Part shown: piece by piece, positions 1-13,020 of the stretch
Layout: the number at the start of each line of letters is the position of its first letter
How positions within the stretch are numbered: position 1 is the first letter of the stretch
Assembly (NCBI GenBank): GCA_032622095.1
Contig: CP136068.1
Coordinates: 129,525,989-129,589,988, forward strand
Source: Siphonodentalium dalli
Lineage: Eukaryota > Mollusca > Scaphopoda > Gadilida > Siphonodentaliidae
Length of the DNA: 64,000 bases
Direction: 5' to 3'
The notes under the pieces: model-generated
The model's database searches: none
What the model saw: the letters and a program-made list of their open reading frames with translations, nothing else
Told to the model about the DNA's origin: nothing
Program-made: the position numbers and the translations under genes

Positions 1-182
1 AACAAGGGCCGTAACTCTTGTAAATATTAGAGGTGTGACTGTCCCAATGGGACTAAGGATACCCCCCGTTTTAAAACAATAAGATGGTTCACATATCAGT
101 AAACATTTAGTTAAAATAATAAAATAACAGATTCCCATTCCAGGTACAAAACCCTAATCCCAATCATAAAACCTATTGAGCA

Positions 183-1330
183 AATGAGAGGCCGATCATG
201 ATCGGCAAATGTTAACCTATTCCTATGATCGGAAACATAAATGAGAGTGTTGATGTTGAATTATAGAGTATACTGTTACGTACTATTATAGACCATACAT
301 GTACATAACACAACTTATAGGAATGTATGGGTCACTCACATTTACATGTACCTTATGTAAGAGAATGCACTGGAACAGGATCTGTAATGCGCTGCACCAC
401 CCCAGCATTGTGTTAAATGTGAAAAGGTGACCATGGAATACATGTACTTGGTCAAGAGATTCCAATTTAAGTTTACAATGTATCATATTCTACCAACAAC
501 CGCCTTCAATATAAGATACCTCACTGCTGACCCATTGGTAATATGGTATGAATTATTTATACACCAAAGCGGTCAACAAATCACAGGCATAGTTTATGCT
601 GAAGACTGGTATCACTATTAAACAAATAACATTTACATTTTTTGTATAATAACATCAGACCATCTGTAGAGTGATGATCTAGTCTACATGTGATGTGAAT
701 TGTTGAAACTGTTTTTTTTAATTAGATACAATAACTTTCTTTATCTACACATTGGCATAAGAGACATCAGAAAATAATATAGCCATATTGTATTAATGGC
801 TACAGTAGTCCAAAGGCATGGGATGGAATTGGTGATTTGGGTTTAATGTCGCTCAAAACAAATTTACCAGTACACAACACAATACATGTATTTTGTTCCG
901 ATTTAAACAAAATTTGATGTGCTGACTCGGGTACCCTTGGCAGAGTTATAATGGTGTTAGTTTTTTAAATTTTGGTAACTTTGGACAAAAAATTTGTTTA
1001 ATTATTTAAACAAAATATATTTTTTGTTTATTTATTTATTATTTTTGTGGCTCTTTTTGGATAAATTGAGCAAGGAATTCAATCGAAGAAATTTTGTTTT
1101 GTTTTTTAATATAGAGTTAATATTTTTTAGAAAAAGGGCCATAACTCAGTTAAAAATAATCGCATCAAACCCATATTCGAACTTGATCTGTCTTTTGGGC
1201 TCGGACATTCATATGTAAAATTCCGATCAGATAGAAAATGTTTGAGTTATCGCACCATGCATAAATGTCCATCGACACACAGACAGACGACGAGTGGTCA
1301 CTATCTTTATCATACTATGCTATGGCTAAA
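183..1330 (-). mobile_element. Family A hairpin-ended repeat element, copy 1
   Basis: This is the reverse complement of the elements at 22763-24787 and 44762-45917. Its left end is the palindrome GCCGATCATGATCGGC next to AATGAGAG, and its right end is a decayed hairpin near 1305-1325. The inside carries a 'gggccataactcag' block and a short stretch of CAGA repeats (about 1275-1287). All three copies share hairpins at both ends and tandem blocks inside, with no coding capacity. This resembles non-autonomous Helitron-like or 'pearl' elements of bivalves, but no Helitron 3' CTRR end is clear, so the class is unproven. Confidence 0.6.
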
Positions 1331-2165
1331 TATAATGTAGTTATGCAAAGAGTGAAATCCAAGATGGCCGCTGGCAGCCATGTTTTTTTGCCGAATGACC
1401 ACAAAATGACTGAAATTCCCATCTAGATGTCATTAACATCCATCACAAATTTCATGATGATCCGACAAAAGATCATATGACCTGTAGCCTGTGTCAAAGA
1501 ATTTAGTCATGTAAAGAGTAAATTCTAAGATGGCTGTTGGCGGCCATGTTTTTTGGCTGAATGACCCCAAAGTGACTCGTTCCCATCTACATGTCATTGT
1601 TAACAACCATGACTAATTTCATGATGATCCGACCAAAGCTACGACCTGTAGCCCGTGCCAAAGTATTTAGTCATGCAAAGAGTAAAATACAAGTTGGCTA
1701 CTGGCGGACATGTTTTTTGGCCGAAAGACCCCAAAATGACTCGTTCCCATCTACATGTCAATATTAACACCCACGTGCCAATGGATTAAATTTTTAAATC
1801 CAAGATGGCCACTGGCAGCCATGTTTTTTTGCCGAATGGCCCCAAAATGACTCGTTCCCATCTACTTATTAATGTCAACAGCTGTGACATATTTCATAAT
1901 GATCCGACCAAAGGTACGACCTGTAGCCCGTGCCAAAGGATTTATTCATGCAAAGAGTAAAATCCAAGATGGCTGCTGCCGGCCATGTTTTTTGCCCAAT
2001 GACCCCAAAATGACTCGTTCCCATCTACATGTCATTGTTAACATCGATGAAAAATTTGATGATGATCAGATGAACAGTACGACCTGTAGCCCGTGCTAAT
2101 GGATTGAAATTCAAGATGGCCGCTGGCGGCCATGTTTTTTTGCCGAATGACACAAAAACAAGAAC
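1331..2165 (+). repeat. Family B satellite array, about 150-165 bp monomers, array 1
   Basis: About five or six diverged monomers. Each has an 'AAGATGGC' block followed by a block related to GGCGGCCATGTTTT, then 'gactcgttcccatct', 'catgatgatccgac' and 'cctgtagcccgtgcc'. The period runs from about 112 to 166 bp. Apparent open frames here, including the 75-residue one at 1872-2099, are artefacts of the repeat. The array directly abuts the end of the family A copy. The same monomer recurs at 4130, 7200, 11506 and 30900. Confidence 0.85.
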
Positions 2166-3965
2166 TTATGGCATTGAAATCCATGTAAAAAGGACGATGG
2201 CATGTACTATCCAGAAATCTATGTGAATAATGTGATGGACTTATATATGAATGTCAAGATTTAAATAACCATGCGTATTACATGAATATATGATTTTTCG
2301 ACTGGCCCATTGTCAATTTGGGTGAAGATTAAGTACCCTACACTTGGGTTGGAAATTCCAACTGGGGCTCAAATGAGTGGAACAAATGGTTCGCCCCTCC
2401 CATAATTTGGGTTGAAAATTAGATTACAACTGCATGCATGGATGCATGCATGTAGCTACATGATTTTAGCGTATATGCGATTTGGGGTCCACCACATAAG
2501 GCCGGCCATTGGGAAACTCATTCTGGACAGGGGGGGGGCGGAAAAAACTGCGGGACACAACGTACCGGTGGGTGGGGGGGTACATATGCGTCAAAAATTT
2601 ACACGTAAATTATTTCCTTATTCATTTAGGGGGGGTTGTCGGAAAAAATTTGCATGTAATTTTTTTCCAAATATGTATTTTCAGACTCACAACTTCAATT
2701 TTCTCTCATTTTATAGAATATGGATTAAGCTTAATATCCAAATCATATATACATGAGTAGTACAATCCACCTAAAACAATTTTGGATAACCACTGTCTTG
2801 GTTTACATGTGATATTGACCCCATTAACCCTCTTAATAATGCCTACTATGTCAGTGTCTACCAGTCGAATGCAGAATTCTACCCTGCGATCGCTTATCTG
2901 GCAAATTTTTACTGCAGAACTATCCCATGTATTAAACAATTTCTCCTCCAATGGTATCAGAAAACAGTTATATGCTGGTATCTCACTCATCTCATTTGCA
3001 TCTTTTTCAAAGTCGAGGTAATGACTAGTTGTCATTTTTTAAAGTGCATACAAAGCCTTGCGATCACAATATATACATAATCTAAACTAAGTTACCAAGC
3101 ACCTTCTCGTGAATTGTATGCTCCGGTGTTTTTTTTCGGTTTCCGGTCAAACCGAGTTGTTGTCCGGCTGGGGTAGATTTGATTTTTCTAAGGGGGGGGG
3201 GGGGGCGAATGGTCAGTGGAAAAAAACTGCAGTTTTTGCTGTTTGGGGGGGGGGGTACCCAAACCGAAGAAAACAGTTTTTTCCACCCTGTGTCTGCATT
3301 CCCCCCCCCCCCCTGTTCTGGATGATAATTTTTATGAGATATTTTCAAAATTAATCTGATCTGCAGTGGATTTTTTGTCTCATGACTTCCCAAGGATGGT
3401 CGTTATAACTTTTACCCCCAGTCGAGTAAAGTTTATATAGCCTCATTGGCACACCGTACGACTACTATATAGAACCTACTAATTATTTAATTTTTTTAAT
3501 TGGTCTGGCTGTCTGTCTTTCGGATCCCCAGTACATTGCGATTTTCTTAAAGTGTGCTATGTCGTTGGCAAAACATCAATAACTTTCGCGGGGAAATGCG
3601 CGTGCCAGTATGACGTCGCTTTGGATACAACATATGACGTCACCTAACAGTTTACTGTAAAGCGTGAATGTGCTTTTACAAATTTACTAAACTAAAGAAA
3701 AGTTTATTAAGTGATATTACAAACATTTTAGGCATTTACGAGATGAGTCACGTTGTTTTTGCGATGTGGCTAACGAATTTGTGCAGTTTTAATTTTTACA
3801 TAATTTCCGTAATTTTCCGACTGGCATAGCAACCCGAGTCCGGTTGGCAATATTTAAGTAATGATTATTGTTATAATTATAAACCATGTAATACGATCAC
3901 GCAATGAATACCGCTATTTTGGCTATATGAAAAGTAACATTTTGTAGTTTTAATTTAATTGCAAT
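2166..3965. other. Non-coding stretch with poly-G/poly-C runs
   Basis: No gene is supported. G runs of 8-12 occur near 2530, 2572, 2628, 3194 and 3244, and a C run near 3301. The block at about 3130-3320 is partly self-complementary: 'aaaaaactgcag' with G runs faces 'gaaaacagtttttt' with C runs. It is probably a decayed DNA element. The remainder looks like unremarkable AT-rich DNA. Confidence 0.5.
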
Positions 3966-4031
3966 GACGTTTCAAGATGGCGGCCCCTCAAATTCAAGAT
4001 GGCGGCGCGCCTAATTCAAGATGGCGGCACC
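3966..4031 (+). repeat. Minisatellite of AAGATGGCGGC units
   Basis: Three consecutive units of about 24 bp each contain 'TTCAAGATGGCGGC'. This is the form of a strong YY1/Pleiohomeotic binding site (core CCAT on the other strand). The same core recurs in several other repeat families in the window. Confidence 0.7.
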
Positions 4032-4054
4032 CATGTTCGAAAGCGAACTTAGTA

Positions 4055-4125
4055 TAAGGACGACCAGCGCATATGTTGCTACGCAACACATGCGCGGCTG
4101 GGCTGCGCCCAGCTGGTCGTCCTTA
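4055..4125. repeat. GC-rich nested hairpin
   Basis: TAAGGACGACCAGC at the left pairs with GCTGGTCGTCCTTA at the right. Inside, GCGCATATGTTGC pairs imperfectly with GCAACACATGCGC. It is about 70 bp, consistent with a tiny MITE or hairpin relic, and sits at the left border of the next family B array. Confidence 0.7.
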
Positions 4126-4129
4126 AATT

Positions 4130-4945
4130 ACTCGTTCTCATCTAGATGTCAATGTCAACAGCCATGACAAATCTCATAATGATCCAACCAAAGGTACTAC
4201 GACCTGTAGCCCATGCCAAAGGATTTAGTCATGCAGAGTAAAATCCAAGATGGCTGCTGGCGTCATGTTTTTTGGCCGAACGACCCCAAAATGACTCGTT
4301 CCCATCTACATGTCAATATTAACATCGATGATAAATTTCATGATGATCAAACAAACAGTACTACCTGTAGCCCGTGCTAATGGATTGAAATTTGAAATTC
4401 AAGATGGCCACTGGCGGCCATGTTTTTTGGCCCAATGACCCCAAAATGGCTACATGTCAATATTAACATCGATGACAAATTTCATGAAGATCCGACCAAA
4501 GCTACGACCTGTAGCCCATGCAGAAGGACTTAGTCATGCAAAGAGTAAAATCCAAGATGGCTGCTGGCGGCCATATTTTTTGGCCGAACGACCCCGAAAT
4601 GACTCGTTCCCATCTCCAGTTACAACATCGATGACAAATTTCATGATGATCAGACGAACAGTACGACTTGTAGCCTGTGCTAATGGATTGAAATTTTAAA
4701 TTCAAGATGGCTGCTTGCTGCCATGTTTTTTTTCCGAATGACCCCAAAATGACTCGTTCCCATCTACATGTACATGTCAATGTCAACAGGCATGACAAAT
4801 TTCATAATGATCCGACCAAAGGTACGACCTGTAGCCAGTGCTAAAGGAAATTGTTGACGAGTCACGCACACACACACACGGATGACGGATACCAAGCCAT
4901 GGCAAATAGCTCAAACTTTACAAAGTAAAGTTGAGCTAAACATGT
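4130..4945 (+). mobile_element. Family B element with satellite core and terminal hairpin, copy 2
   Basis: Monomers of about 153 bp (AAGATGGC cores at about 4247, 4401, 4553 and 4706) are followed by 'aaaggaaattgttgacga', a CA microsatellite (about 4866-4879), and the end hairpin 'agctcaaactttac-aaa-gtaaagttgagct'. The same order of parts closes the array at 12920-13020, so array and tail travel together as one element. It has no coding capacity. Confidence 0.75.
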
Positions 4946-7199
4946 AGGAATAAAAGCTCGGACAAAATTATACATTTTGCAAAGATTTTCTAAGTCGCAA
5001 AATGGGGATGTAACGCCACCATAAAAAGTCTGACAGATGTCATAATCGCAGGTCCCCATGTTGTTGATGTCTGTGTCAACTTCCACGGAATATGATCAGA
5101 AAACAGCTGAGAAAAACTCCAGACAAATTTATGTCCACAGACAAGCTGATTGGAGTATAAACCCCCTTCTCCACAACCGCGTTGCAGTGGGTATAATTAA
5201 TGGACAAAACATTTTCCCCCAACCTGTGATATCACTGCGACATAAGACAACAAAATCCAATAATAAAGACATCCACAGCCAGAGGTCAGAGTAGATTTTG
5301 TATAGCATTCCCTACCAATACATCTTTTTTCATTGTAAATTGCTTTGCAGAAATTGGAAAACGCATCACAAATTGCGATGCGAATCCAGTTACATGGATA
5401 TAGAGCATGTTTGTTATGGACGCTACACAAAGTCCAGTAAAGGGCCATAACTCTGGGAAAAAGTGTGAACAAAACTGAAATTGGAATTCCCAGTTTTGAG
5501 CTGTGTTGTGAAATGTTAGTTATGGATAGACAGAATGACACACCGAAAGGAAAGACAGACTGAGGTACATGTACATGTATCACTATATATACCCCTAATC
5601 CTTGGTACGGGTACATGTACAACTGTACATACTGTATACATGTACTGTACATACTGTATACATGTACATACTGTATACATGTACATGTACACCAATCAGT
5701 AAGCCTGTGGGGGGCGAGCTTGTGCATGTACATGTATTTACTCATAAAGTAGGTACTGGGCTTACTCACAAGGCCCCCTCCCCTTTGCAAACATTGAGTT
5801 ATCCTTCAGGTGCTGACATACCATCATGTTTTATATCATTACCATATTCTGGTACTGAAAAAGATAATAATGTGTTTATTTATATCAATAACAAGATAAA
5901 ATCACATGATAATGACCAGAAACAGTGACAATACAGTTCAGCTTCTATACATTTGGGATAAAAAAAAAGCACAGATGTGCGTGAGTACATGTATCTTATC
6001 CTACAGGGTACCTGTATTCTACAGGATAGAAAGACATGATTGTATTCACCTTCCAAATGCTCAACAATGGGGGTGGGCTAAACTGGGCTTATCTACCGGT
6101 ACGAGGAGACTGGGTTTATCCTCGAGGATGGGCTTACTAACGGTTGTATACAGTAATAAGGCCAAAGTAAAAAGAAACTATGTTTCCGTACATCGACCGA
6201 CCCTAAAAATAACCCGCCGACCCTAAACTTTTTATTGATATTTTGAGAAAAAGTCAAAATTTTCTAAAATTTACTGTTTTTACCACTAATGCTCATAAAT
6301 ATTGATGACCTTTAGTGTGCAAAACACATGGTTTCTAACATATCCCTGTGAAAAGTTACCATGAATTGACAGCTGTCTCAAAGGCCCCAGGTGTGTGATG
6401 GGTTGTGGATTGATGGGCATACATTTTGCAATTTTAATTTCCTGAGTGTATTTCGGACTACATGTACATGTATCTCCTGCCTGCTTTATGTCTTGTTTGG
6501 GACTTATGGAACACTATCAACAGACATGGTGGGTGTGTATCTGTATATATACATGTATAGAGGTTATCACCACATATGTTAGGGGTATAAAATGTAGCTA
6601 CTGTCTCCAAAAACCAGGCATGCTCGGTGGTCGTACTGCCTACCCCCAGACAATGGGATGTAGTCGTCACAATACAAGTACGGTATAATGGCGGTATTAT
6701 TGGTAAAATTCTTATAAAAAGTTAGTGACATCAATTTCCTACCAAGTTTATAGCCAAATTTATGAAAATGTGCTACATGTATGTCATGTACATGTATGTG
6801 AATAATAAAAAACATACCTAAACATGAAATTTGATTTTTTTTATAAATCTTAATGTATATTTCCACTGTGTTGATCAAGTAATACTTTCCCCACAACACG
6901 GGTTGGCATTTTATGTTACTTCGGTCGAGGTAGTTCAATATTTCTGCAGCTGGATAAAAAATATCAAAATAAAATAAAAATAAAAATTTCCCTACCTACA
7001 GGGTTACCGTACCTACCAGGGGGGGGGGGGGTCTGAAAAAAATTGTACCCACCCACCCCACCGCCAAATTTGTTTTCGTTTTCAGCAGTTTTTTCCGACC
7101 ATTTTTTTACACCCATCCCCCTTTTAACACTAAAACAGAGATTTGCGGGGGAAATTCACTGTAAACAGCTGTATATGAATTTTTGTGCATACTATTTAT
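4946..7199. other. Non-coding stretch; mollusc-type dispersed repeats
   Basis: No gene is supported. It contains a 'gggccataactctgg' repeat (5444) and many TACATGTA words. The 197-residue minus-strand frame at 5197-5790 crosses the minisatellite at 5605 and has no family resemblance that I recognise. A G run occurs at about 7020-7030. Confidence 0.5.
5605..5695 (+). repeat. Minisatellite of TACATACTGTATACATG
   Basis: About four near-identical units of 17-22 bp with internal palindromes. It is rich in TACATGTA, as is much of the window. Confidence 0.75.
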
Positions 7200-7295
7200 C
7201 ATGGATGTTAACATGGACATGTAAATAGGAATGAGTCATTTTTAGGTCATTCGGCCAAAAAAACATGGCTGCCAGCGGCCATCTTGGATTTCAAA
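7200..7295 (-). repeat. Family B monomer fragment (reverse)
   Basis: A single inverted piece of the family B monomer: 'gaatgagtca', 'ggccaaaaaaacatggctg' and 'ggccatcttgg'. Confidence 0.75.
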
Positions 7296-8774
7296 ATTTG
7301 CAACAAAATACAACACGATAACTGCCTGCAGTCAGTTTACCAGTTAGAATTACATTATTTCTCGCATTCAAAGTGGTTTTGAAGCCCAACTCATTGCCAA
7401 AACACTAAAAAACAAGCAGGAAATTTTGTTTTAGTTGCGGAAAAAATTGCTTGTTGGTGGCTTTGACCACCCACGCCGAATTTTTTTTTTCACCCCCCCC
7501 CCTGTACCTACCCTAATTTTTTCGCGCCGTTACCGGAAACATACAATCTTTTTTCTTTGGCCTAAACAGAATAGATCACTTGATTTAACTGATGACATGA
7601 ACGATTCAATCAAGACAATCATGCTTGTACAACATCCCTGCCTCTAACTTGTTGTTGGCCATTATAAATAAATATTAGCCCCAGTACAAACCGTGGCAGA
7701 AAAAGTGTGTAAACAACAGATTCTACCATACCCGGTAAGTACGGGTAAAGATCGCACAATCAGTAAAATACCCGAAGTGTCAAAAGTTTACCGGATCGCA
7801 GGAGTGTCAAACTATCGACCAGTAACACACGACCAGTAACACACATACATGGGTCCATAATGTTCAACAACTGTGTTGCCTCTCATGAATTATTTCACGT
7901 AACCAGTTCAATCGAGTGATTATTCTCTATGTAACCTACAATGTACATGTAGATATCAGGATATCAGATAGTATTTTTCCGCTAACGTTGTGAACAAATT
8001 AGGGTGGGGGGGGGGTTCGAAAAAATTTCCAGGTTGGTATGATAGGGTGGGTGTGTGTCTCTCGGGTCCGAAAAGCAGTTTTTTCCATGTACCAAATTTA
8101 TTTTCCATTTCTGGTATTGAGTCTTATTTTGATGTGTTTTGAACAGAAACAGGCCATATACAATGTATAGTTACTAGAAATGCTATACTATATATATAGA
8201 GGTTATCAGAAGTTGGATCAGTGGCACAATGCCAACAATAACCCAAATTCAACTTGATAGAACAAGAAACTGCGCTATCGGAAAAATAAAATTTAATCAG
8301 GATTCCATCTACTGATACAACAAAATAAGAATAACTATGCAGAACTCAGCTGAAAATAAGAAATAATATGAAAGCACACTTGATCATATGTGACATGGAA
8401 ATAAAGATATACCGGTAATAAATATTAATGGAATAAAATAGACTTTTGACAAATTGACAACGTAAAACATAAAATCTTAACATATAAATTGAAGGCCAGC
8501 CGGGCCAGCTTGAACAATTTCAAATTGTTTTCCAAGTCAATGTGGATCAGCTTGTAATGTTAATCACAAAACAAAGATTTTATCGTCACTGATATCGTGA
8601 ACAAAAAAGAAGTGAGATTGGGCTATCCATCCATATGTTATTCCCAATTATTACGAAGCCTATTACTTCAGGCAGTGGCTACCAGCCTGCCTGCCAGCCT
8701 GCCGCTATAACATGTTTCCTCGGTTATGGGGGGTGGGGAGGGGGTGGTGTCTTACCCCCCCCCCCCAACTTTGG
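7296..8774. other. Non-coding stretch with poly-G/C islands
   Basis: No gene is supported. C or G runs occur near 7492, 8006 and 8755, flanked by phrases such as 'gaaaaaattt' and 'gcagttttttcc'. This resembles the island at about 3130-3320, so it is probably the same decayed repeat family. Confidence 0.45.
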
Positions 8775-9485
8775 TCAAAATTTTCAACAGTTGGAAATTT
8801 CATACCTGCCAAAACATTAGTTGGAAATTTCACACCAACAATATGTTGAAAATGTTCTTGTAGTTTGATTTTCAAACAATATAATGGGGGGAAGTAATTG
8901 TTTTTGGACCAATATTTGCATATTATCCAATTTTATTGTCAAAATTTTGGACTGATATGGTCATCAGTTGGAAATTTTCCAACCTTATGAGGGTGATAGG
9001 TTGGAAATTTCCAACACTTGGAAAGCTTGTGTCCGGGTCCCTGTCCCTCCCCTTTGGCCAGTCAAAATCTGCTAGTTAATTTAAGAAAACAATATTGTCA
9101 TACATTTGGTTAACATTGTCATTGCAATTGCCATCAGTTGGAAATTTTCCAACCTAAGTGGGTGTGTCAGGTTTGAAATTTCCAACTCTATAGGAAGGCT
9201 TGAGGCTAGTCTAGATGCTTAAGGATTTTGGGATTTTCTTGTTCAGATTTCAAAATTTGTCATTGTCCCTCCCCTGTGGCCAATGCGAAATTGCCAATTA
9301 GTTTAAGAAAATAATCAACAATTTTACTACAGTGTACATATGGTCCAACTTGTGGACTGAAATGGTCATCGGTTGGAGAATTTTCCAACCTGAGGGGGAG
9401 CATGAGGTTTGAAATTTCCAACACTAGGAAAGCTTCAGTTGAGGCAAGTCTAGATGCTTGGATTTGTGATTTTCTTGTATAGTTT
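8775..9485 (+). repeat. Diverged repeats carrying GTTGGAAATTTTCCAAC
   Basis: Three blocks of roughly 180-240 bp each contain 'tggtcatcagttggaaattttccaacct' or a close variant (about 8960, 9130, 9367). They are followed by a second 'gaaatttccaac' word and 'ggaaagctt'. A further diverged copy lies near 54310. The palindrome centre is AAATTT. No coding capacity. Confidence 0.65.
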
Positions 9486-9829
9486 TCAAAATTTTCTCAC
9501 ACTGAGCCGAACAACCATGGGCAGCCGGCTTGTCCTGGTCTCTTGCCCGTAGCCGTGCGCATTTGTCTGGAGTTAGACCACTAGATGTTAGGATTTATAT
9601 ACCGGTAGAACCATGCTTTATGAATACATGTATATAGGATATTAGGCCTGAGCACCGAGGTGCAAGGGGGGGGGGGCTGCAAATGAAATTATGGAAAACT
9701 TGTGTCTTGTGAAATTATGGAAAACTTGGTCTGATTCAGATTTCAAGGGGGTGCAGTTGGAATTTCCCCCTCCAACGGAGACCATCCGGCCACGTCCCTG
9801 TTTCTGATATGCCACATCCCTGTCCCTGA

Positions 9830-9865
9830 TACATGCATGAAACCCAAGAAGGTTTCATGCATGTA
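9830..9865. repeat. Perfect 15-bp hairpin
   Basis: TACATGCATGAAACC and its exact reverse complement are separated by six bases. Confidence 0.8.
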
Positions 9866-11505
9866 TATCGTGGTTATGTTTGGTACCGTATTAGGCTATT
9901 AACATTATTCTTCAAACTGGGATGAACAGTTGTATTTCCACATGTTTTGATAAACAATTTGGTTCAAGCAATATATCACCTAGCAAATATAAAAAATAAT
10001 ATCAAATAATCTGAAATGTGTTGTTCCATGAAGTCTGTAGAATACTCAAATGTGATTATGTGACTAGATCATGTGACTATATAATGTAATATGAATATTA
10101 ATAAAAACTTTGTCACTTTGCCTATCCCTATAAATGTGATTACATGTATCTTGACACATTTCTTGATTAATGACACTTATGATACATTCAAATAGTATCG
10201 TTATCTTCATTATGCACTGTTCTATTAAAATCTCGCGCAATAAACTATTTAGGGAGTGGGTGTCCCGGGGGTGGCTAGGGAATTTTTATTTTTTCATTTT
10301 TTATCCAGTTGCAGAAATATTGAACAACACATTGGAAATACATGTTTACATTAAGATTGAATAAAAGATCGAACTTGGTTTATGCTTAAGTGTGTGATTT
10401 GTTATTAAAATTTTCATACATTTGGTTACATGTACATGTATATTACTTGGCATGAAATTGATGTCACTCACGTTTCGTGAGAATTTTACCCACAATACCA
10501 CCATTACACCAGTACTTGTATTGTGATGATTACATGTACATCCTACGGTATTGTCTTGCACAAATTTTCCAAACAAACAAAATGTCAACAGAATTATTGC
10601 GCTCTGCATAGCGAAAATAGTCCATGCAGGGCGTGTCCACATCACGCGATGTTGTTTTCGCCCTTGCAAGTTGCAATGATATGCATCCATCCACAGTAGA
10701 AATAATTGTACAGATTAACTAAACCGTTATGTACACATTGTTTATGTTTACACTGAAATGCTAATTTGAAGAGAGTTAATAAGTGTAACGTACACGTAGA
10801 TGTATTGTATGTAAGACAAATCAGCAATGCATATACATGTATATTCACATCTATAAATTAAATTTGAAATCAAGTTACTACATGTAGTACCATGTATCTT
10901 CGATAGGTTTGTGTAATGTCAGTCACGATAACAATCATAACATATGCCAAATTCGGAGCAATACAATATTTGAGTGCGGTGTACATGTAGCAGTAAGATT
11001 TTATAGTTACGTGAAGATTTGTAGCTCACAACATACCGGTAACATTGAATCTGGAAAAAGTTCTTTGAATGTTATGTCAGTCACATGGAATTGCCCCAAT
11101 GTTCGTGTGATAATATTAGGCCATGGTTAATTAAGTTTATGTTTAGCGTCATCCGTAATTCTGAGAATTAAATCCGAAATGCGGTGATTATTAACTATTA
11201 ATTATTCTCCATAGGTTTCTGAAGTTACTTATATAGTACAATGTAATTAAAATATGTGAATTCTGTAAATTTATGTAAATGAAGCATACATGTACATGTA
11301 CTAAATGTTCATATCAGAATACATGTACTAAATGTTCATATCAGAATTTTCAGAAGGGATACTCACTGGAATGATGGAATTGTGCATTGTGCCAATAATT
11401 AATCAAGTTATTATTTACATGTACATATACATATACAGTATACTAAATAGAACTAAAAATGAAAGAGTCAATGACACTGTAGCTCAACTTACTAGTAGGT
11501 AGGAA
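9866..11505. other. Non-coding stretch
   Basis: No gene is supported. A 27-bp tandem duplication ('acatgtactaaatgttcata...') lies at about 11290-11346. The rest is AT-rich with many TACATGTA words. Confidence 0.5.
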
Positions 11506-13020
11506 TAATTTAATGGTTGACAGTAAATGGAGGGATGTGGTCTGTAGGGTGTGCCAAAGGATTTAGTGATGCAAAGAATAAATTCTAAAAGTCATCTACA
11601 TGTCAATGTCAACATCCATGACAAATTTCATACAGATCAAAGAAACAGATTGGTCTACATGTATAACCCATGCTAATGGATTTTGTAGAAATATTTAGTC
11701 ATACAAAGAGTAAAATCCAAAATGGCCATTGGTGGCCATATATTTTTTGCCGAATGACCCTAAAATGACTTGTTCCCATCAAGAGGTCACCCCGATGATC
11801 CATATGATGTTTGGTGATGATCAGATCAGGGATGTGGTATATAGGGTGTGTCAAAGTATTTAGTGATGCAAAGATTAAAATCCAATATGGCTGCCGGCGG
11901 CCATGTTTTTTGCCGAATGATCCTAAAATGACTCGTTCCCATCTACATGTAAATGTCAACATTCAGAAATTTTTTATGATGATCAGACAAACAGTACGGC
12001 CTGTAGCCCGCGCCAATGGATTCAAATTGGAAATCCAAGATGGCCACCAGCAGCCATGTTTTTGGCCGAATGACCCCAAAATGACTCGTTCCCATCTACA
12101 TGTCAATGTCAACATTCATGACAAATTTCATAAAGATCCGACCAAAGATATGACCTGTAGCCCGCGCGAAAGTATTTAGTGATGCAAAGAGTAAAATCCA
12201 AGATGGCTGACGGTGGCCATGTTTTTTGGCCAAATGACCCCAAAATGACTCGTTCACATCTAGAGTTCGACCCGATGATCCATATGAAGTTTGGTGATGA
12301 TCGGATCAGAGATGTGGTCTGTAGGATGTGTCAAAGGATTTAGTGATGCAGCGCCATGTTTTTTGGCCGAATGATCCTAAAATGACTCGTTCCCATCTAC
12401 ATGTCAACATTCATGACAAATTTCATAAAAACCAGACCAAAGATACGACCTGTAGCCCGCGCCAAAGTATTTAGTGATGCAAAGAGTAAAATCCAAGATG
12501 GCTGACGGCGGCCATGTTTTTTTGCCAAATGACTCGTTCCCATCTAGAGGTCGCCCCATATGATCCATATGAAGTTTGGTGATGATCGGATCAGAGATGT
12601 GGTCTGTAGAATGTGTCAAAGGATTTAGTGATAAAAAGAGTAAAATCCAAGATGGCCGAATGATCCTAAAATGACTCGTTCCCATCTACATGTAAATGTC
12701 AACATTCATGACAAATTGTATTATGATCACACAAACAGTACGGCCTGTAGCCCGCGCCAATGGATTTAATTTTTAAATCCAAGATAGCCACCAGCGGCCA
12801 TGTTTTTTGGCCGAATGACCCCAAAATGACTCGTTCCCATCTACATATGTACATGTCAATGCCAACATTCATGACAAATTTCATAAAGATCAGACCATAG
12901 ATAAGACATGAAGCCCGCACCAAAGGAAATTGTTGACGGATGCACACACGCACGCACACACGGACGACGAACGCCAACCCTTGGCAATAGCTCAAATTTA
13001 CAAAGTAAGTTGAGCTAATA
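11506..13020 (+). mobile_element. Family B element with satellite core and terminal hairpin, copy 3
   Basis: This is the longest B array. Standard monomers ('ccaagatggcc' type) alternate with a variant containing 'gaagtttggtgatgatcgga' and 'gatgtggtctgtag'. The right end repeats the tail of copy 2: 'aaaggaaattgttgacgga', a CA/CGCA microsatellite, then the hairpin 'agctcaaatttacaaagtaa' and 'gttgagct'. Frames of 87-122 residues here are repeat artefacts. Confidence 0.8.

Noticed and set aside
1872-2099. Open frames of 60-120 residues across the family B arrays (also 4454-4798, 11699-12179, 12404-13040)
   Set aside because: They read through satellite monomers on both strands and repeat with the monomer period.
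5197-5790. 197-residue minus-strand frame
   Set aside because: It overlaps the TACATGTA minisatellite, low-complexity composition, no recognisable domain.
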